Source: Gemmatimonadota bacterium (GTDB lineage: Bacteria; Gemmatimonadota; Gemmatimonadetes; Longimicrobiales; Gaopeijiaceae). Taken from it: a stretch of DNA of 12,340 nucleotides. Under the pieces are notes generated by a model. That model saw only the letters and a program-made list of their open reading frames with translations, made no database searches and was not told where the DNA came from. The stretch lies in NCBI GenBank assembly GCA_003695865.1, contig RFGQ01000104.1, positions 1 to 12,340 on the forward strand, written 5' to 3'. Shown here piece after piece: positions 1 to 7,163 of the stretch. The position numbers and the translations under genes are program-made. How positions within the stretch are numbered: the first letter of the stretch is position 1; the number at the start of each line of letters is the position of its first letter.

Positions 1-229
1 CGACGGCCGACACGCCGGCCGAGAGGACGGCGTCGAACGCCGCCGACCCCCGCTCGGCCGGCGGTGCGTCGGAGCCGCTCCGCCGCGGGCGCCGCGGGCC
101 ACCGTCGCCACGCAGGGCCGACGTACGGGCCGGCCGGCCGTCGTCCGGCGTGCCCAGGCGGGCGGCCTGCGCGCGCACGGCTTCGAGTGCGTAGCCGAGG
201 CGGTACCAGAGATCGTCGCGTTCGCTCAT
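1..229 (-). CDS. Hypothetical protein, 5' part only (runs off left edge)
   Basis: An open frame starts at an ATG (plus-strand cat, 227-229) and runs leftward without a stop to the window edge, giving 76 residues. It begins MSERDDLWYRLGYALEAV, a plausible amphipathic helix, followed by a low-complexity Arg/Pro/Gly/Asp-rich linker at about residues 28-60 and then AAFDAVLSAGVSAV at the edge. I do not recognise the family and no catalytic motif is visible. It is divergent from the peptidase-barrel gene, whose most upstream ATG (228) would overlap this start by two bases. No good Shine-Dalgarno sequence lies in front of this ATG. Support is the uninterrupted frame and the sensible N-terminus. The main doubt is that long open frames arise by chance in DNA this GC-rich. 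Confidence 0.5.
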   Translation of the reverse strand, partial: MSERDDLWYRLGYALEAVRAQAARLGTPDDGRPARTSALRGDGGPRRPRRSGSDAPPAERGSAAFDAVLSAGVSAV

Positions 230-266
230 GGATGCCGAGGAGGGTGATGCCGATGGAGTGTTCAGG

Positions 267-3200
267 GTGATCAAGCCGCCGGCCTTTGACAAGACCGGGC
301 GCTTCGTCCGCACGCTCACCGCGATCATTCTGGCCGGGTGGGCTCCGGGTGCGGCCGCCCAGGCGCCGGACGAACCCTGGCGGACCCTACGTACCGAGCA
401 CTTCGACGTCTCGTTCCCGGCCCCCCTCGAGGCTGTGGCGAGACGCGCGGGCGCGATCGCCGAGCGCGCCTGGATCGAGCTGCGGAGCGCGCTCACCGAG
501 GCTCCCTCCGGCCGGGTCCAGCTCGTGGTCACCGACCACATCGACGCGTCCAACGGACTGGCGAGCCCGTTGCCCTACAACCGGGTGATGATCCAGATCC
601 GCCCGCCCATGGAGGGGTACGATCTCGCCTTCTTCGACGACTGGCTCGAACTCGTGCTCACCCACGAGCTGACGCACGTCCTCCACCTGGACCGTACGGG
701 TCCGCTCGGGCGACTCGTGCGCACCCTGCTGGGCCGGATCCCGTCCGCCTGGCCGGCCTTTCCCGGGCTCGCGACGACGGGGTGGGTGCGCGAGGGCCTG
801 GCCACCTACTACGAGTCGGCGCTCACCACGTCGGGGCGCGTGCGGGGCACGTCGTTCGACATGGTGCTGCGCGTGGCCGCGCTCGAGGGGCGTCTCGAAA
901 CCGTGGAGGAGGCTTCCGGCGACTCCCCCGAATGGCCGGCGGGCAACCGGATCTACGTCTACGGGTCGCACCTGTTCGACTTTCTGGTCGAGCACTACGG
1001 TCCCGAGGCCCCGGGACGGTTCGTCGAGGCGTACGCACGGCAGGTCGTGCCCTACAGGCTCGACGCTGCGGGCCGGGCGGCGTTCGGCGCGTCGTTCTCG
1101 GGAGCGTGGCGGGCGTGGCGCGAGGCCGAGGCCGCGCGGGCCCGCGCGCTCGTCGACTCCCTCGCTGCCCGCGCCCCGATCACCCGGCCGACGCCCCTGG
1201 TGCGCCATGCCAGATGGGGGCTCGACCCTCGGATCGCTCCCGACGGCGCGTGGATCGCCTACGTCCGGCAGGACGGAAGCTCCGACACGCAGCTCCGGCT
1301 GGTGCGCCCCGACGGCGGCGGTGACCGGCGCCTCGCCCGGCTCACGTCGCTCGCCGACATCGACTGGCTGCCCGACGGGCGGGTGCTCGTAGCCCAGCGC
1401 GAGTTCGACGGGCCCTACCGCGTGCGTAACGACCTGTTCGTGATCGATGCCGCCGGGAGGGAACGCCGCCTCACCCGTCGAGCCCGGCTGGACCAACCGT
1501 CGGTCGGGCCCGACGGTCGCTGGGCGGTGGCCGTGCAGGACAGCGTGGGCACCAACCGGCTCGTGCGTGTCGACCTGACCTCGGGCCGGCTGACGCCTCT
1601 CACGCCGGCGCGACCCGACGTGCACTGGGCGTATCCCGCCGTCTCGCCCGACGGCCGCTGGATCGCCGCCTCGCGCTGGACTCCGGGCGCGTTCTACGAC
1701 GTCGTGCTGCTCGACGCGGACGGGCGCGAGGTGACGCGGGTTACGCGCGACCGCGCGATCGACCAGGCGCCCGCCTGGAGTCCGGATGGGCGTTGGCTCG
1801 TGTGGGCCTCGGATCGATCGGGAATCGCCAACCTGCACGCCGTGCCCGTCGACCCGGCCAGTGGCGAGATCGGCGCGCGGCGCCAGCTCACCAACGTGGT
1901 CGGAGGACTCGCCCACCCCCATGTGGCGCCCGACGGTTCGTACGTGGTGGTTTCGAGCTACCACGCGGACGGGTGGGACGTGGAGCGCGTTCCGTTCCGG
2001 CCCGAGGAGGGCTTCGAGCCGTTCTCCCTCGATCCCCGCTTCGAGGCGACGCCGGCCCCGACGCGGGTAGGAACGGCGTCTCCGGCCACCCTGACGGGCG
2101 AGGTGGGGCCCTACCGCGCCTGGCGCACGCTGCTGCCGCGCTTCTGGGAGCCCACGTACACCCAGGCTCTGGAGCGCCGGGGCACGCGCGTGCTGGGCGC
2201 GGCCGTGGGGGCGCGCACCGAGGGGCGCGACGTGGTCGGCCGACACGCCTGGTCCGCTTCGGTCGGGCTGCGGAGCGACGGGCGCACCGACTGGGCCGGC
2301 GCCTACGGCTTCTTCGGGCTGGGCAATCCGACGGTGGTCGTCTCGGCCTCACAGGGCCACGATGCGGACGGACCCTTCCGCGTCGCACTCCAGGACGGGG
2401 GTGAGGCGGTCGTGTTCCTGACCGAGCGGGAGCGACGCCTCAGGGGATCCCTCACCTGGACGCGGCAGCGCGCTCGCAGCGCGTTGGCCGTCGGGGTTTC
2501 GGCCGGGCACATCTGGGAGCGACTGGGTCTGCGCGACGAACGGCTCGAGCCCAGCCCGCTGCGGCTCTCACGTCCCGACCGGCGGCTGGGCGAGCTCTCG
2601 CTCACGCTCTCGGGGTCCACGGCCCGGCAGCACGCCTTCGCCGTGGGGCGCGACCAGGGGGCCAGCGGCTTCGTGCGCCTGCGCGGACGGCGGGAGCTGG
2701 CGCTGCCCGACTCGCTCAGGGGTGTGCGAGGCCGTGACCGGTCCTTCCGCGAGGTGACGGGCGAGGTGCGCGCCTACCTGCCTCTGCCGGTCCGGACGTA
2801 CACACCGCTCGTGCTTGCGGGGCGACTGAGCGGTGGGGCGGCGGCGGGCTCGGGCGCCGACGCCTTCCACTTCGATGTGGGTGGGGCTGCCGGAGAAGGC
2901 GTCAACGTGGTGGGCACCACGACGGTCGGGGGCCGCGCGCTGCTCTTCCCCGTGCGCGGCTTCGTGGAGGGCGCGCGCTTCGGTCGCTATGCGTGGAGCG
3001 CCTCGGCCGAGCTGCGCGTGCCGCTGGCGAGCGTTCATCGGGGGTGGGGCCTGGTGCCGATCCACCTCGACCGGCTGGTCCTCACGGGCTTCGTCGACGC
3101 GGGCAACGCCTGGGGTCCGGACGAGCCGGGCGGTCCGGATACGTTCGTGAACCCCCGCGACCGTACGCTGCTCTCGGCGGGCGGCGAGGTGGTGGCGCGC

Positions 3201-3308
3201 TTCCAGCTGTTCTGGTCGACGCCGCTCGACGGACGCATCGGGCTGGCCGCACCCCTCTCGGTGCGGGGCGGAGCGTCGCTCTACGCCCGGATCGGCGTGG
3301 CGTTCTGA
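267..3308 (+). CDS. Exported metallopeptidase / TolB-like propeller / Omp85-type barrel fusion
   Basis: A protein of about 1013 residues from GTG 267. Upstream alternatives are GTG 258 and ATG 228; I prefer 267 because GGAG lies 8 bases upstream and the basic n-region then leads straight into a signal peptide (TLTAIILAGWAP, likely cleavage after AAA near residue 31). Domain 1 (about 35-310) carries the zincin motif HELTH (H133, E134, H137) and a downstream WVREGLATYYE with E176 as the probable third zinc ligand, as in MA-clan peptidases. Domain 2 (about 315-580) has six PDG-type repeats near residues 325, 369, 415, 461, 506 and 555, typical of a six-bladed TolB/PD40 propeller. Domain 3 (about 635-1013) looks like an outer-membrane barrel: VRGF at 896-899, FVDAGNAW at 942-949 and a terminal Phe are features of Omp85/BamA-type barrels. 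No POTRA repeats are apparent. The likely location is the outer membrane with peptidase and propeller in the periplasm. The substrate is unknown. Confidence 0.88.
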   Translation: MIKPPAFDKTGRFVRTLTAIILAGWAPGAAAQAPDEPWRTLRTEHFDVSFPAPLEAVARRAGAIAERAWIELRSALTEAPSGRVQLVVTDHIDASNGLASPLPYNRVMIQIRPPMEGYDLAFFDDWLELVLTHELTHVLHLDRTGPLGRLVRTLLGRIPSAWPAFPGLATTGWVREGLATYYESALTTSGRVRGTSFDMVLRVAALEGRLETVEEASGDSPEWPAGNRIYVYGSHLFDFLVEHYGPEAPGRFVEAYARQVVPYRLDAAGRAAFGASFSGAWRAWREAEAARARALVDSLAARAPITRPTPLVRHARWGLDPRIAPDGAWIAYVRQDGSSDTQLRLVRPDGGGDRRLARLTSLADIDWLPDGRVLVAQREFDGPYRVRNDLFVIDAAGRERRLTRRARLDQPSVGPDGRWAVAVQDSVGTNRLVRVDLTSGRLTPLTPARPDVHWAYPAVSPDGRWIAASRWTPGAFYDVVLLDADGREVTRVTRDRAIDQAPAWSPDGRWLVWASDRSGIANLHAVPVDPASGEIGARRQLTNVVGGLAHPHVAPDGSYVVVSSYHADGWDVERVPFRPEEGFEPFSLDPRFEATPAPTRVGTASPATLTGEVGPYRAWRTLLPRFWEPTYTQALERRGTRVLGAAVGARTEGRDVVGRHAWSASVGLRSDGRTDWAGAYGFFGLGNPTVVVSASQGHDADGPFRVALQDGGEAVVFLTERERRLRGSLTWTRQRARSALAVGVSAGHIWERLGLRDERLEPSPLRLSRPDRRLGELSLTLSGSTARQHAFAVGRDQGASGFVRLRGRRELALPDSLRGVRGRDRSFREVTGEVRAYLPLPVRTYTPLVLAGRLSGGAAAGSGADAFHFDVGGAAGEGVNVVGTTTVGGRALLFPVRGFVEGARFGRYAWSASAELRVPLASVHRGWGLVPIHLDRLVLTGFVDAGNAWGPDEPGGPDTFVNPRDRTLLSAGGEVVARFQLFWSTPLDGRIGLAAPLSVRGGASLYARIGVAF

Positions 3309-3313
3309 AGGTT

Positions 3314-3333
3314 GTGCCGGGGCGGTCCGGCGC
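3314..3333. terminator. Possible bidirectional terminator stem between convergent genes
   Basis: Positions 3314-3320 can pair with 3327-3333 (seven pairs, one of them G·T) around the six-base loop ggcggt. The stem sits in the 27-base gap between two convergent genes, where a shared terminator would be expected. There is no T-run on either side, so termination is inferred from position and pairing only. Confidence 0.3.
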
Positions 3334-3335
3334 GG

Positions 3336-3698
3336 TCAGTCCTCCTGGCCGGCGAGTTCGGCCATGCGGTCGACCGACGCGTGCATCTTGGCCAGCGCCG
3401 CCTCGAACCGCGGAGACCGCTCCGCGGCGCCCGCGTCGTCGGTCGCCGCGGCATTCAGCTCGCGCACCAGATCGATGAAGCCGTCCACCTCCGCCCGCAG
3501 CGCCGTGTAGCGACGCTCGTTGGGAAGCACCTGCGCCGTGAGGCCCCACACGCCGGCCTCGATCATCAGCACGCCCAGCAGCACCACCAGGAGCTGCAGC
3601 TGGATCCGCGTCGCCGGGATGGCCAGCACAGCTCCGAAAACCACGACCATGCCGAGGATCGGCAACCCCACCTCGATCGTCCGGCGCAGCGTTCTCAC
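3336..3698 (-). CDS. Small membrane protein with two TM segments, unknown function
   Basis: A 120-residue protein starting at GTG 3698. An AGGAGG lies seven bases upstream (plus-strand 3706-3711) and fixes this start; the same frame continues further upstream, but that part overlaps the pilin gene and reads as Arg/Pro-rich out-of-frame sequence. Residues 10-28 (GLPILGMVVVFGAVLAI) and about 34-54 (LQLLVVLLGVLMIEAGVWGL) are hydrophobic and likely form two membrane helices joined by a short polar turn (PATRIQ). The remaining 65 residues are charged and helical (ERRYTALRAEVDGFIDLVREL and FEAALAKMHASVDRMAEL) with an acidic end. It starts 37 bases after the pilin stop on the same strand, so the two are probably co-transcribed, but nothing in the sequence proves a role in pilus assembly. 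I do not recognise the family. Confidence 0.75.
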   Translation of the reverse strand: MRTLRRTIEVGLPILGMVVVFGAVLAIPATRIQLQLLVVLLGVLMIEAGVWGLTAQVLPNERRYTALRAEVDGFIDLVRELNAAATDDAGAAERSPRFEAALAKMHASVDRMAELAGQED

Positions 3699-3735
3699 GC
3701 GCGTTCCTCCTGGTTCGGGTACGCGACGAGCGGGA

Positions 3736-4251
3736 TCATCCGGAGAAGGCGCCACAGCCCGCCTTGCCCGTATCGAAGTCCCACATCTGACCCCAGGCCG
3801 GGTACACGGTGTACACCACGTGGGTGGTGCCCGGGTGTCCGACCAGGAGCAGCAGGCTCTCTTCCCGCCACGAAAAGGCCGGGATGGAGACGAAATAGCA
3901 ATACTCCACGTCACCCCCGGGGGTGTAGAGTCCTTCGTCGACCAGGTCGTCGAGGGACGCGGGCCAGGCGAAGTGCTCGGCGTGGTACAGCTCGGCGGCG
4001 TGCACGGCGGTGCGTAGCTCGGCCTTCATGGCCGAAACGAGCGCCCGGTCGCGTGCGCGCTGGACCCAGGGCGAGACGATGGTCGCGAGGAGCGCGACGA
4101 TGACGGTAACGAGCGCCAACTCGACGAGCGTGAACCCGCGCCGATCGGCGGCGACGCCGGCGGACCGGGCAGGGTCTGGCCCCGCCCGAGCCGCACCGTC
4201 ACGGGGTCCCGGGTCTGCCGAAACGGCAGGAGTCGAATGATCCTTGACCAC
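3736..4251 (-). CDS. Type IV pilin / type II secretion pseudopilin-like protein
   Basis: A 171-residue protein with a class III (prepilin) signal: DRRG|FTLVELALVTVIVALLAT, in which G39 precedes the cleavage point, F40 becomes the methylated first residue and E44 is the conserved Glu at +5. The hydrophobic stretch 41-60 would anchor the precursor in the inner membrane and form the pilus-core helix. The helix continues to about residue 93. The C-terminal globular part (94-171) is aromatic-rich and has two cysteines (C118, C166) that could form a disulfide. The only standard start codon in frame before the cleavage site is GTG 4251, giving an unusually long 39-residue, Pro/Asp/Ala-rich leader with no Shine-Dalgarno sequence, so the start is uncertain. 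A single pilin gene without assembly ATPase or secretin nearby could be a minor pilin or a GspG/GspH-like pseudopilin. Confidence 0.85.
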   Translation of the reverse strand: MVKDHSTPAVSADPGPRDGAARAGPDPARSAGVAADRRGFTLVELALVTVIVALLATIVSPWVQRARDRALVSAMKAELRTAVHAAELYHAEHFAWPASLDDLVDEGLYTPGGDVEYCYFVSIPAFSWREESLLLLVGHPGTTHVVYTVYPAWGQMWDFDTGKAGCGAFSG

Positions 4252-4272
4252 TAGATATTGGGGTCGTACGTT
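4244..4272 (+). promoter_or_regulatory. Candidate sigma-70-type promoter of nrdJ
   Basis: TTGACC (4244-4249) resembles a -35 box. It is followed, after exactly 17 bases, by TACGTT (4267-4272), a weak -10 match. Transcription would then start near 4279, giving a leader of about 130 bases. The call gains weight because two NrdR-box-like palindromes overlap or flank these elements, as expected of an NrdR-repressed promoter. On its own the -10 match is poor. Confidence 0.35.
4248..4263. promoter_or_regulatory. NrdR box 1 (upstream of nrdJ)
   Basis: CCACTAGATATTGGGG fits the published NrdR-box consensus acaCwAtATaTwGtgt at 12 of 16 positions, including the central C-w-A...A-T-a-T-w-G. It overlaps the candidate -35 box and spacer, and also covers the GTG proposed as the pilin start. 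NrdR is the ATP/dATP-sensing zinc-finger/ATP-cone repressor of ribonucleotide reductase genes. Its gene is not in this window. Confidence 0.6.
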
Positions 4273-4279
4273 GGGTTCG

Positions 4280-4295
4280 CCTCAAGATTTCGTGG
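4280..4295. promoter_or_regulatory. NrdR box 2 (upstream of nrdJ)
   Basis: CCTCAAGATTTCGTGG matches the NrdR consensus at 10 of 16 positions and keeps the C-A-A...A-T...T...G-T-G skeleton. It begins exactly 32 bases after box 1, about three helical turns, with a 16-base gap. That is the usual geometry of paired NrdR boxes. Both boxes share the pattern CWAGATWTYG. The weaker match is offset by this spacing. Confidence 0.5.
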
Positions 4296-4306
4296 CACCG
4301 GCGGAC

Positions 4307-4315
4307 TTTTCCACA
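4307..4315 (+). promoter_or_regulatory. DnaA-box-like site 1 in nrdJ leader
   Basis: TTTTCCACA matches the relaxed DnaA-box consensus TTWTNCACA perfectly. It lies between the second NrdR box and the nrdJ start, on the same strand as two weaker copies further down. Confidence 0.4.
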
Positions 4316-4372
4316 CAGCCAGATCCCTGGCGGGGCCTCGTCTCGCCAGTTCTCAACGTAACACGGTCCACC

Positions 4373-4392
4373 TTTTCCACCGTCTTTCCACA
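4373..4392 (+). promoter_or_regulatory. Pair of DnaA-box-like sites just upstream of nrdJ
   Basis: TTTTCCACC (4373-4381) and CTTTCCACA (4384-4392) each match TTWTNCACA at eight of nine positions. They lie in the same orientation and start 11 bases apart, about one helical turn. The first of them starts 66 bases after the perfect site at 4307. The last base of the second site touches the nrdJ ribosome-binding site (AGGGAG, 4392-4397). Confidence 0.35.
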
Positions 4393-4407
4393 GGGAGTAC
4401 CGCCCCG

Positions 4408-6939
4408 ATGTCCAGCCTGGAGCCGACTCCGCGGGACGCGTTCGTCTTCGACGATACCGTCCCCGACGATCTGCCGCCTGCACAGCTCTCCGAGAATGCC
4501 CGGATCGTGCTCGCGAAGCGATACCTGAAGAAGGACGCTCAGGGCAATCCGATCGAGGAGCCGGAGACCATGTTCTGGCGCGTGGCGCGCGTGATCGCCG
4601 AGGCCGATCGGGCGTACGGAGCGTCGGACGCGGCGATCGAGGAGGTGGCCCGCCAGTTCTACGACCTCATGACCACGGGCAAGTTCGAGCCGAACTCGCC
4701 GACGCTCATGAACGCGGGACGGCCGCTCGGGCAGCTTTCGGCGTGCTTCGTGCTGCCGGTCGAGGACGCGCTGTCGAACGGCAGGAGCGGGATCTACGAC
4801 ACGCTGCGGGCCATGGCGCTCGTGCATCAGTCGGGTGGAGGCACCGGCTTCTCGTTCTCCCGGCTGCGCCCCGAGGGCTCGATGGTGCGCTCGACGATGG
4901 GGGTCGCGTCCGGGCCGGTGTCGTTCATGAAGCTCTACGACGCCAGCACCGAGGTGGTGAAGCAGGGCGGCACGCGCCGCGGCGCGAACATGGGGATCCT
5001 GCGGGTGGACCACCCCGACATCCGGGCCTTCATCACCTGCAAGGACGACACCTCTCAGGTCACCAACTTCAACATCTCGGTCGCGCTCACCGACACCTTC
5101 ATGGAGGCCGTGAAGGCGGGCACGACCTACCACCTGATCCATCCCAAGACCGGCGAAGTCGTGGGGCAGGAGGACGCCCGCCAGATCTTCGACATGATCG
5201 TCCACGGCGCCTGGAAGACCGGCGAACCGGGCACGTTCTTCATCGACCGGGCCAACGAGTACAACCCGGTGCCCCACCTGGGTGCCTACGAGGCGACGAA
5301 TCCCTGCGGCGAGCAGCCGCTGCTGCCCTACGACGTCTGCAACCTGGGCAGCATCAACCTGGGCAGGTTCGTGCGTATGGACGCGCCGGCCGGCGCACCC
5401 GTCGAGGAGCGCATCGACTGGGACGGGCTGCGCACGGTCGTTCATCTGGCCACGCACTTCCTCGACAACGTCATCGACGCGAATCGCTATCCGCTGCCCG
5501 AGATCACCGAGCTTGCGAACCAGATCCGCCGGATCGGGCTGGGCGTCATGGGATGGGCGGACATGCTCGTGCGCCTGGGCGTGCCCTACGATTCGCCCGA
5601 GGGTGTCGAGCTGGGCCGCACCGTGATGCGCTTCGTGAACGAAGAGGCGCGCAACGCTTCGGAGAAGCTCGCCGAGGCGCGCGGGCCGTTCCCGGCGTGG
5701 GAGCGGTCGATCTGGGGTCCGGACGAGACCTGCGCCCGCCGCGCGGACGGGGAACGGGTGCGTCCGATGCGACGCCTGCGCAACTGCAACCTCACGACCG
5801 TCGCGCCCACCGGGACGATCTCGATCTTCGCGGGCTGCTCGGGCGGCATCGAGCCGCTTTTCGCCGTGGCCTTCATGCGCAACCAGGCCGGCGAGATGAT
5901 GCCCGACGTGAACCAGGACTTCGTCGCGCGCGCCAAGGCGGAAGGCTGGTACTCCGACGAGCTCATGGAGCGCATCGCGACCGAGGGGCACATCCACTTC
6001 GACGAGGTGCCCGAGGACGTGCAGCGCGTCTTCAAGACGGCGCACGACATCACGCCTGAGTGGCACGTGCGCATGCAGGCCGCGTTCCAGGAGCACGTCG
6101 ATTCGGCCATCTCGAAGACGACCAACTTCCCCAACGAGGCCACCGAGGCGGACGTGCGGGCCATCTACGAGCTCGCCTACGACCTTGGATGCAAGGGTGT
6201 CACGGTGTACCGCGACGGGTCGCGGCCGATGCAGGTGCTCTCGACGGGCAAGACGTCCAAGGCGTCGGCCGACGAGGGTGCGGCTGAGCAGGTGGCCGAG
6301 CTCGAAGCGCAGCTCGCCGACGCCCGGGCGGAACTGCACCGCCTGCGGGTGGAACTCGAAGAGACGCGCCGGGCGGGGGTCGAACAGGACCTCGACGCGG
6401 CGGCGGCGCGCCACAAGCGGCAGCGCCCGCAGATGCTGCGCGGGCGCACGATGAAGATGAACTCGCCGCTGGGCGACATCTACGTGACGGTCAACGAAGA
6501 CGAGGCGGGACGCCCCTTCGAGGTGTTCTGCACCCTCGGCAAGGCGGGCGGCGCGGCCATGGCCGACGCCGAGGCCATCGGGCGGCTGATCTCGCTCGCG
6601 CTCCGCTCGGGGATCCCCATCACGGCCATAAAGGACCAGCTCAGGGGCATCTCGTGCGACCGTGCCGTGGGGGTGGGTCCCCACAAGGTGCTCTCCGCGC
6701 CCGACGCGATCGGACAGGCGATCGAGCGCTACCTCGAAGAGAAGGACGGCGTGCAGGAAGCCCTCCCGCTCCAGGTCTCGGCCACCACCGGAGGGACCCA
6801 ACCGCAAGCGGCGCCGTCGAGCGGAGGCGGCCACCAGAGCTTCTTCGGGTCGTGCCCCGAGTGCGGCGCCGGCCAGCTCTCCTTCGAGGAGGGCTGCGTC
6901 AAGTGCCACATCTGTGGGTACAGCGAGTGCGGGTGATCG
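4408..6939 (+). CDS. nrdJ: Adenosylcobalamin-dependent (class II) ribonucleotide reductase
   Basis: This enzyme of about 842 residues reduces ribonucleotides to deoxyribonucleotides for DNA synthesis, using coenzyme B12 to create the active-site thiyl radical. ATG 4408 is chosen because AGGGAG lies ten bases upstream and the protein then begins sensibly; the frame is open further up (TTG 4258), but that part is promoter DNA. C300 in NPCGE is the expected thiyl cysteine, with N298 and E302 beside it, and C113 (LSACFVLP) and C311 (YDVCNLG) are the redox pair. Spacing matches the Thermotoga maritima NrdJ cysteines. APTGTISIF (466-474) is the phosphate-binding loop. A charged coiled-coil-like insert (about 625-672) separates the barrel from a TSCPD-like domain (about 680-778). 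The tail has a zinc-ribbon pattern: C816/C819 and C833/C836, plus C830 and C841. It is a single-gene unit between its own promoter region and a terminator. No B12 riboswitch is seen. Confidence 0.97.
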
Positions 6940-7007
6940 AGGGGCGTCCGAACGCGTCCTCGTAGGCCGGATCCGCCGAACTCGGGCTCGACGGTCCGCG
7001 CCCGGAG

Positions 7008-7042
7008 CGGGGTCGGGGCACAGCGGTGCTCCGGCCCCGTTT
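7008..7042 (+). terminator. Intrinsic terminator of nrdJ
   Basis: Positions 7008-7021 pair with 7026-7039 over 14 base pairs (two of them G·T) around the four-base loop AGCG, followed by TTT at 7040-7042. Flanking bases 7003-7007 can extend the stem by several weaker pairs. The stem is very GC-rich and stands 68 bases after the nrdJ stop. The T-run is short, so efficiency is uncertain. Confidence 0.75.
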
Positions 7043-7128
7043 CGTATCCGCCGGGCCCGCGCACGCCTCCATGCGCCGCGACACCCACCGGGCAGGGCCG
7101 CGCACCCGCGGCGGGGCGAGCGTGGATC

Positions 7129-7157
7129 TTGTCCGTGGATCGCGATTCGTCATCATT
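7129..7157 (+). promoter_or_regulatory. Weak candidate promoter of sufE
   Basis: TTGTCC (7129-7134), a 17-base spacer and ATCATT (7152-7157) form a poor but correctly spaced promoter-like pair. The predicted transcription start falls at about 7164, the A of the sufE ATG, which would make the message leaderless. The region also contains an 8-base direct repeat, CGTGGATC, at 7121-7128 and 7134-7141. Confidence 0.2.
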
Positions 7158-7163
7158 CAGGGC

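Noticed and set aside
387..2246. Long antisense open frame (619 codons) across the peptidase-propeller gene
   Set aside because: Low-complexity Arg/His/Pro-rich translation with no start context. The plus strand holds an ordered three-domain protein.
3312..4103. Plus-strand open frame opposite the pilin and two-TM genes
   Set aside because: The minus strand carries a clear pilin motif and a small protein with a perfect RBS. The plus-strand product is His/Arg-rich and shadow-like.
4300..4400. Replication origin suggested by DnaA-like sites
   Set aside because: There are only three sites, no AT-rich unwinding region, and no dnaA, dnaN or other origin-linked genes in the window.
4258..4407. 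N-terminal extension of nrdJ from TTG 4258
   Set aside because: It would translate the promoter, NrdR boxes and DnaA-like sites. ATG 4408 has a proper RBS and gives a normal NrdJ start.
4252..4407. Cobalamin riboswitch before the B12-dependent reductase gene
   Set aside because: The gap is 156 bases, short for this riboswitch class, and I found no B12-box-like core. Regulation by NrdR boxes fits better.
4282..6909. Very long open frame (875 codons) antisense to nrdJ
   Set aside because: It is the mirror of strongly biased GC-rich codons. Its product is Arg/His/Gly/Leu-rich without recognisable motifs, while the plus strand encodes a complete, motif-perfect NrdJ.
7026..7163. N-terminal extension of SufE
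   Set aside because: The upstream frame begins in the terminator's right arm and reads as Arg/Gly-rich sequence. SufE proteins normally begin near ATG 7164.
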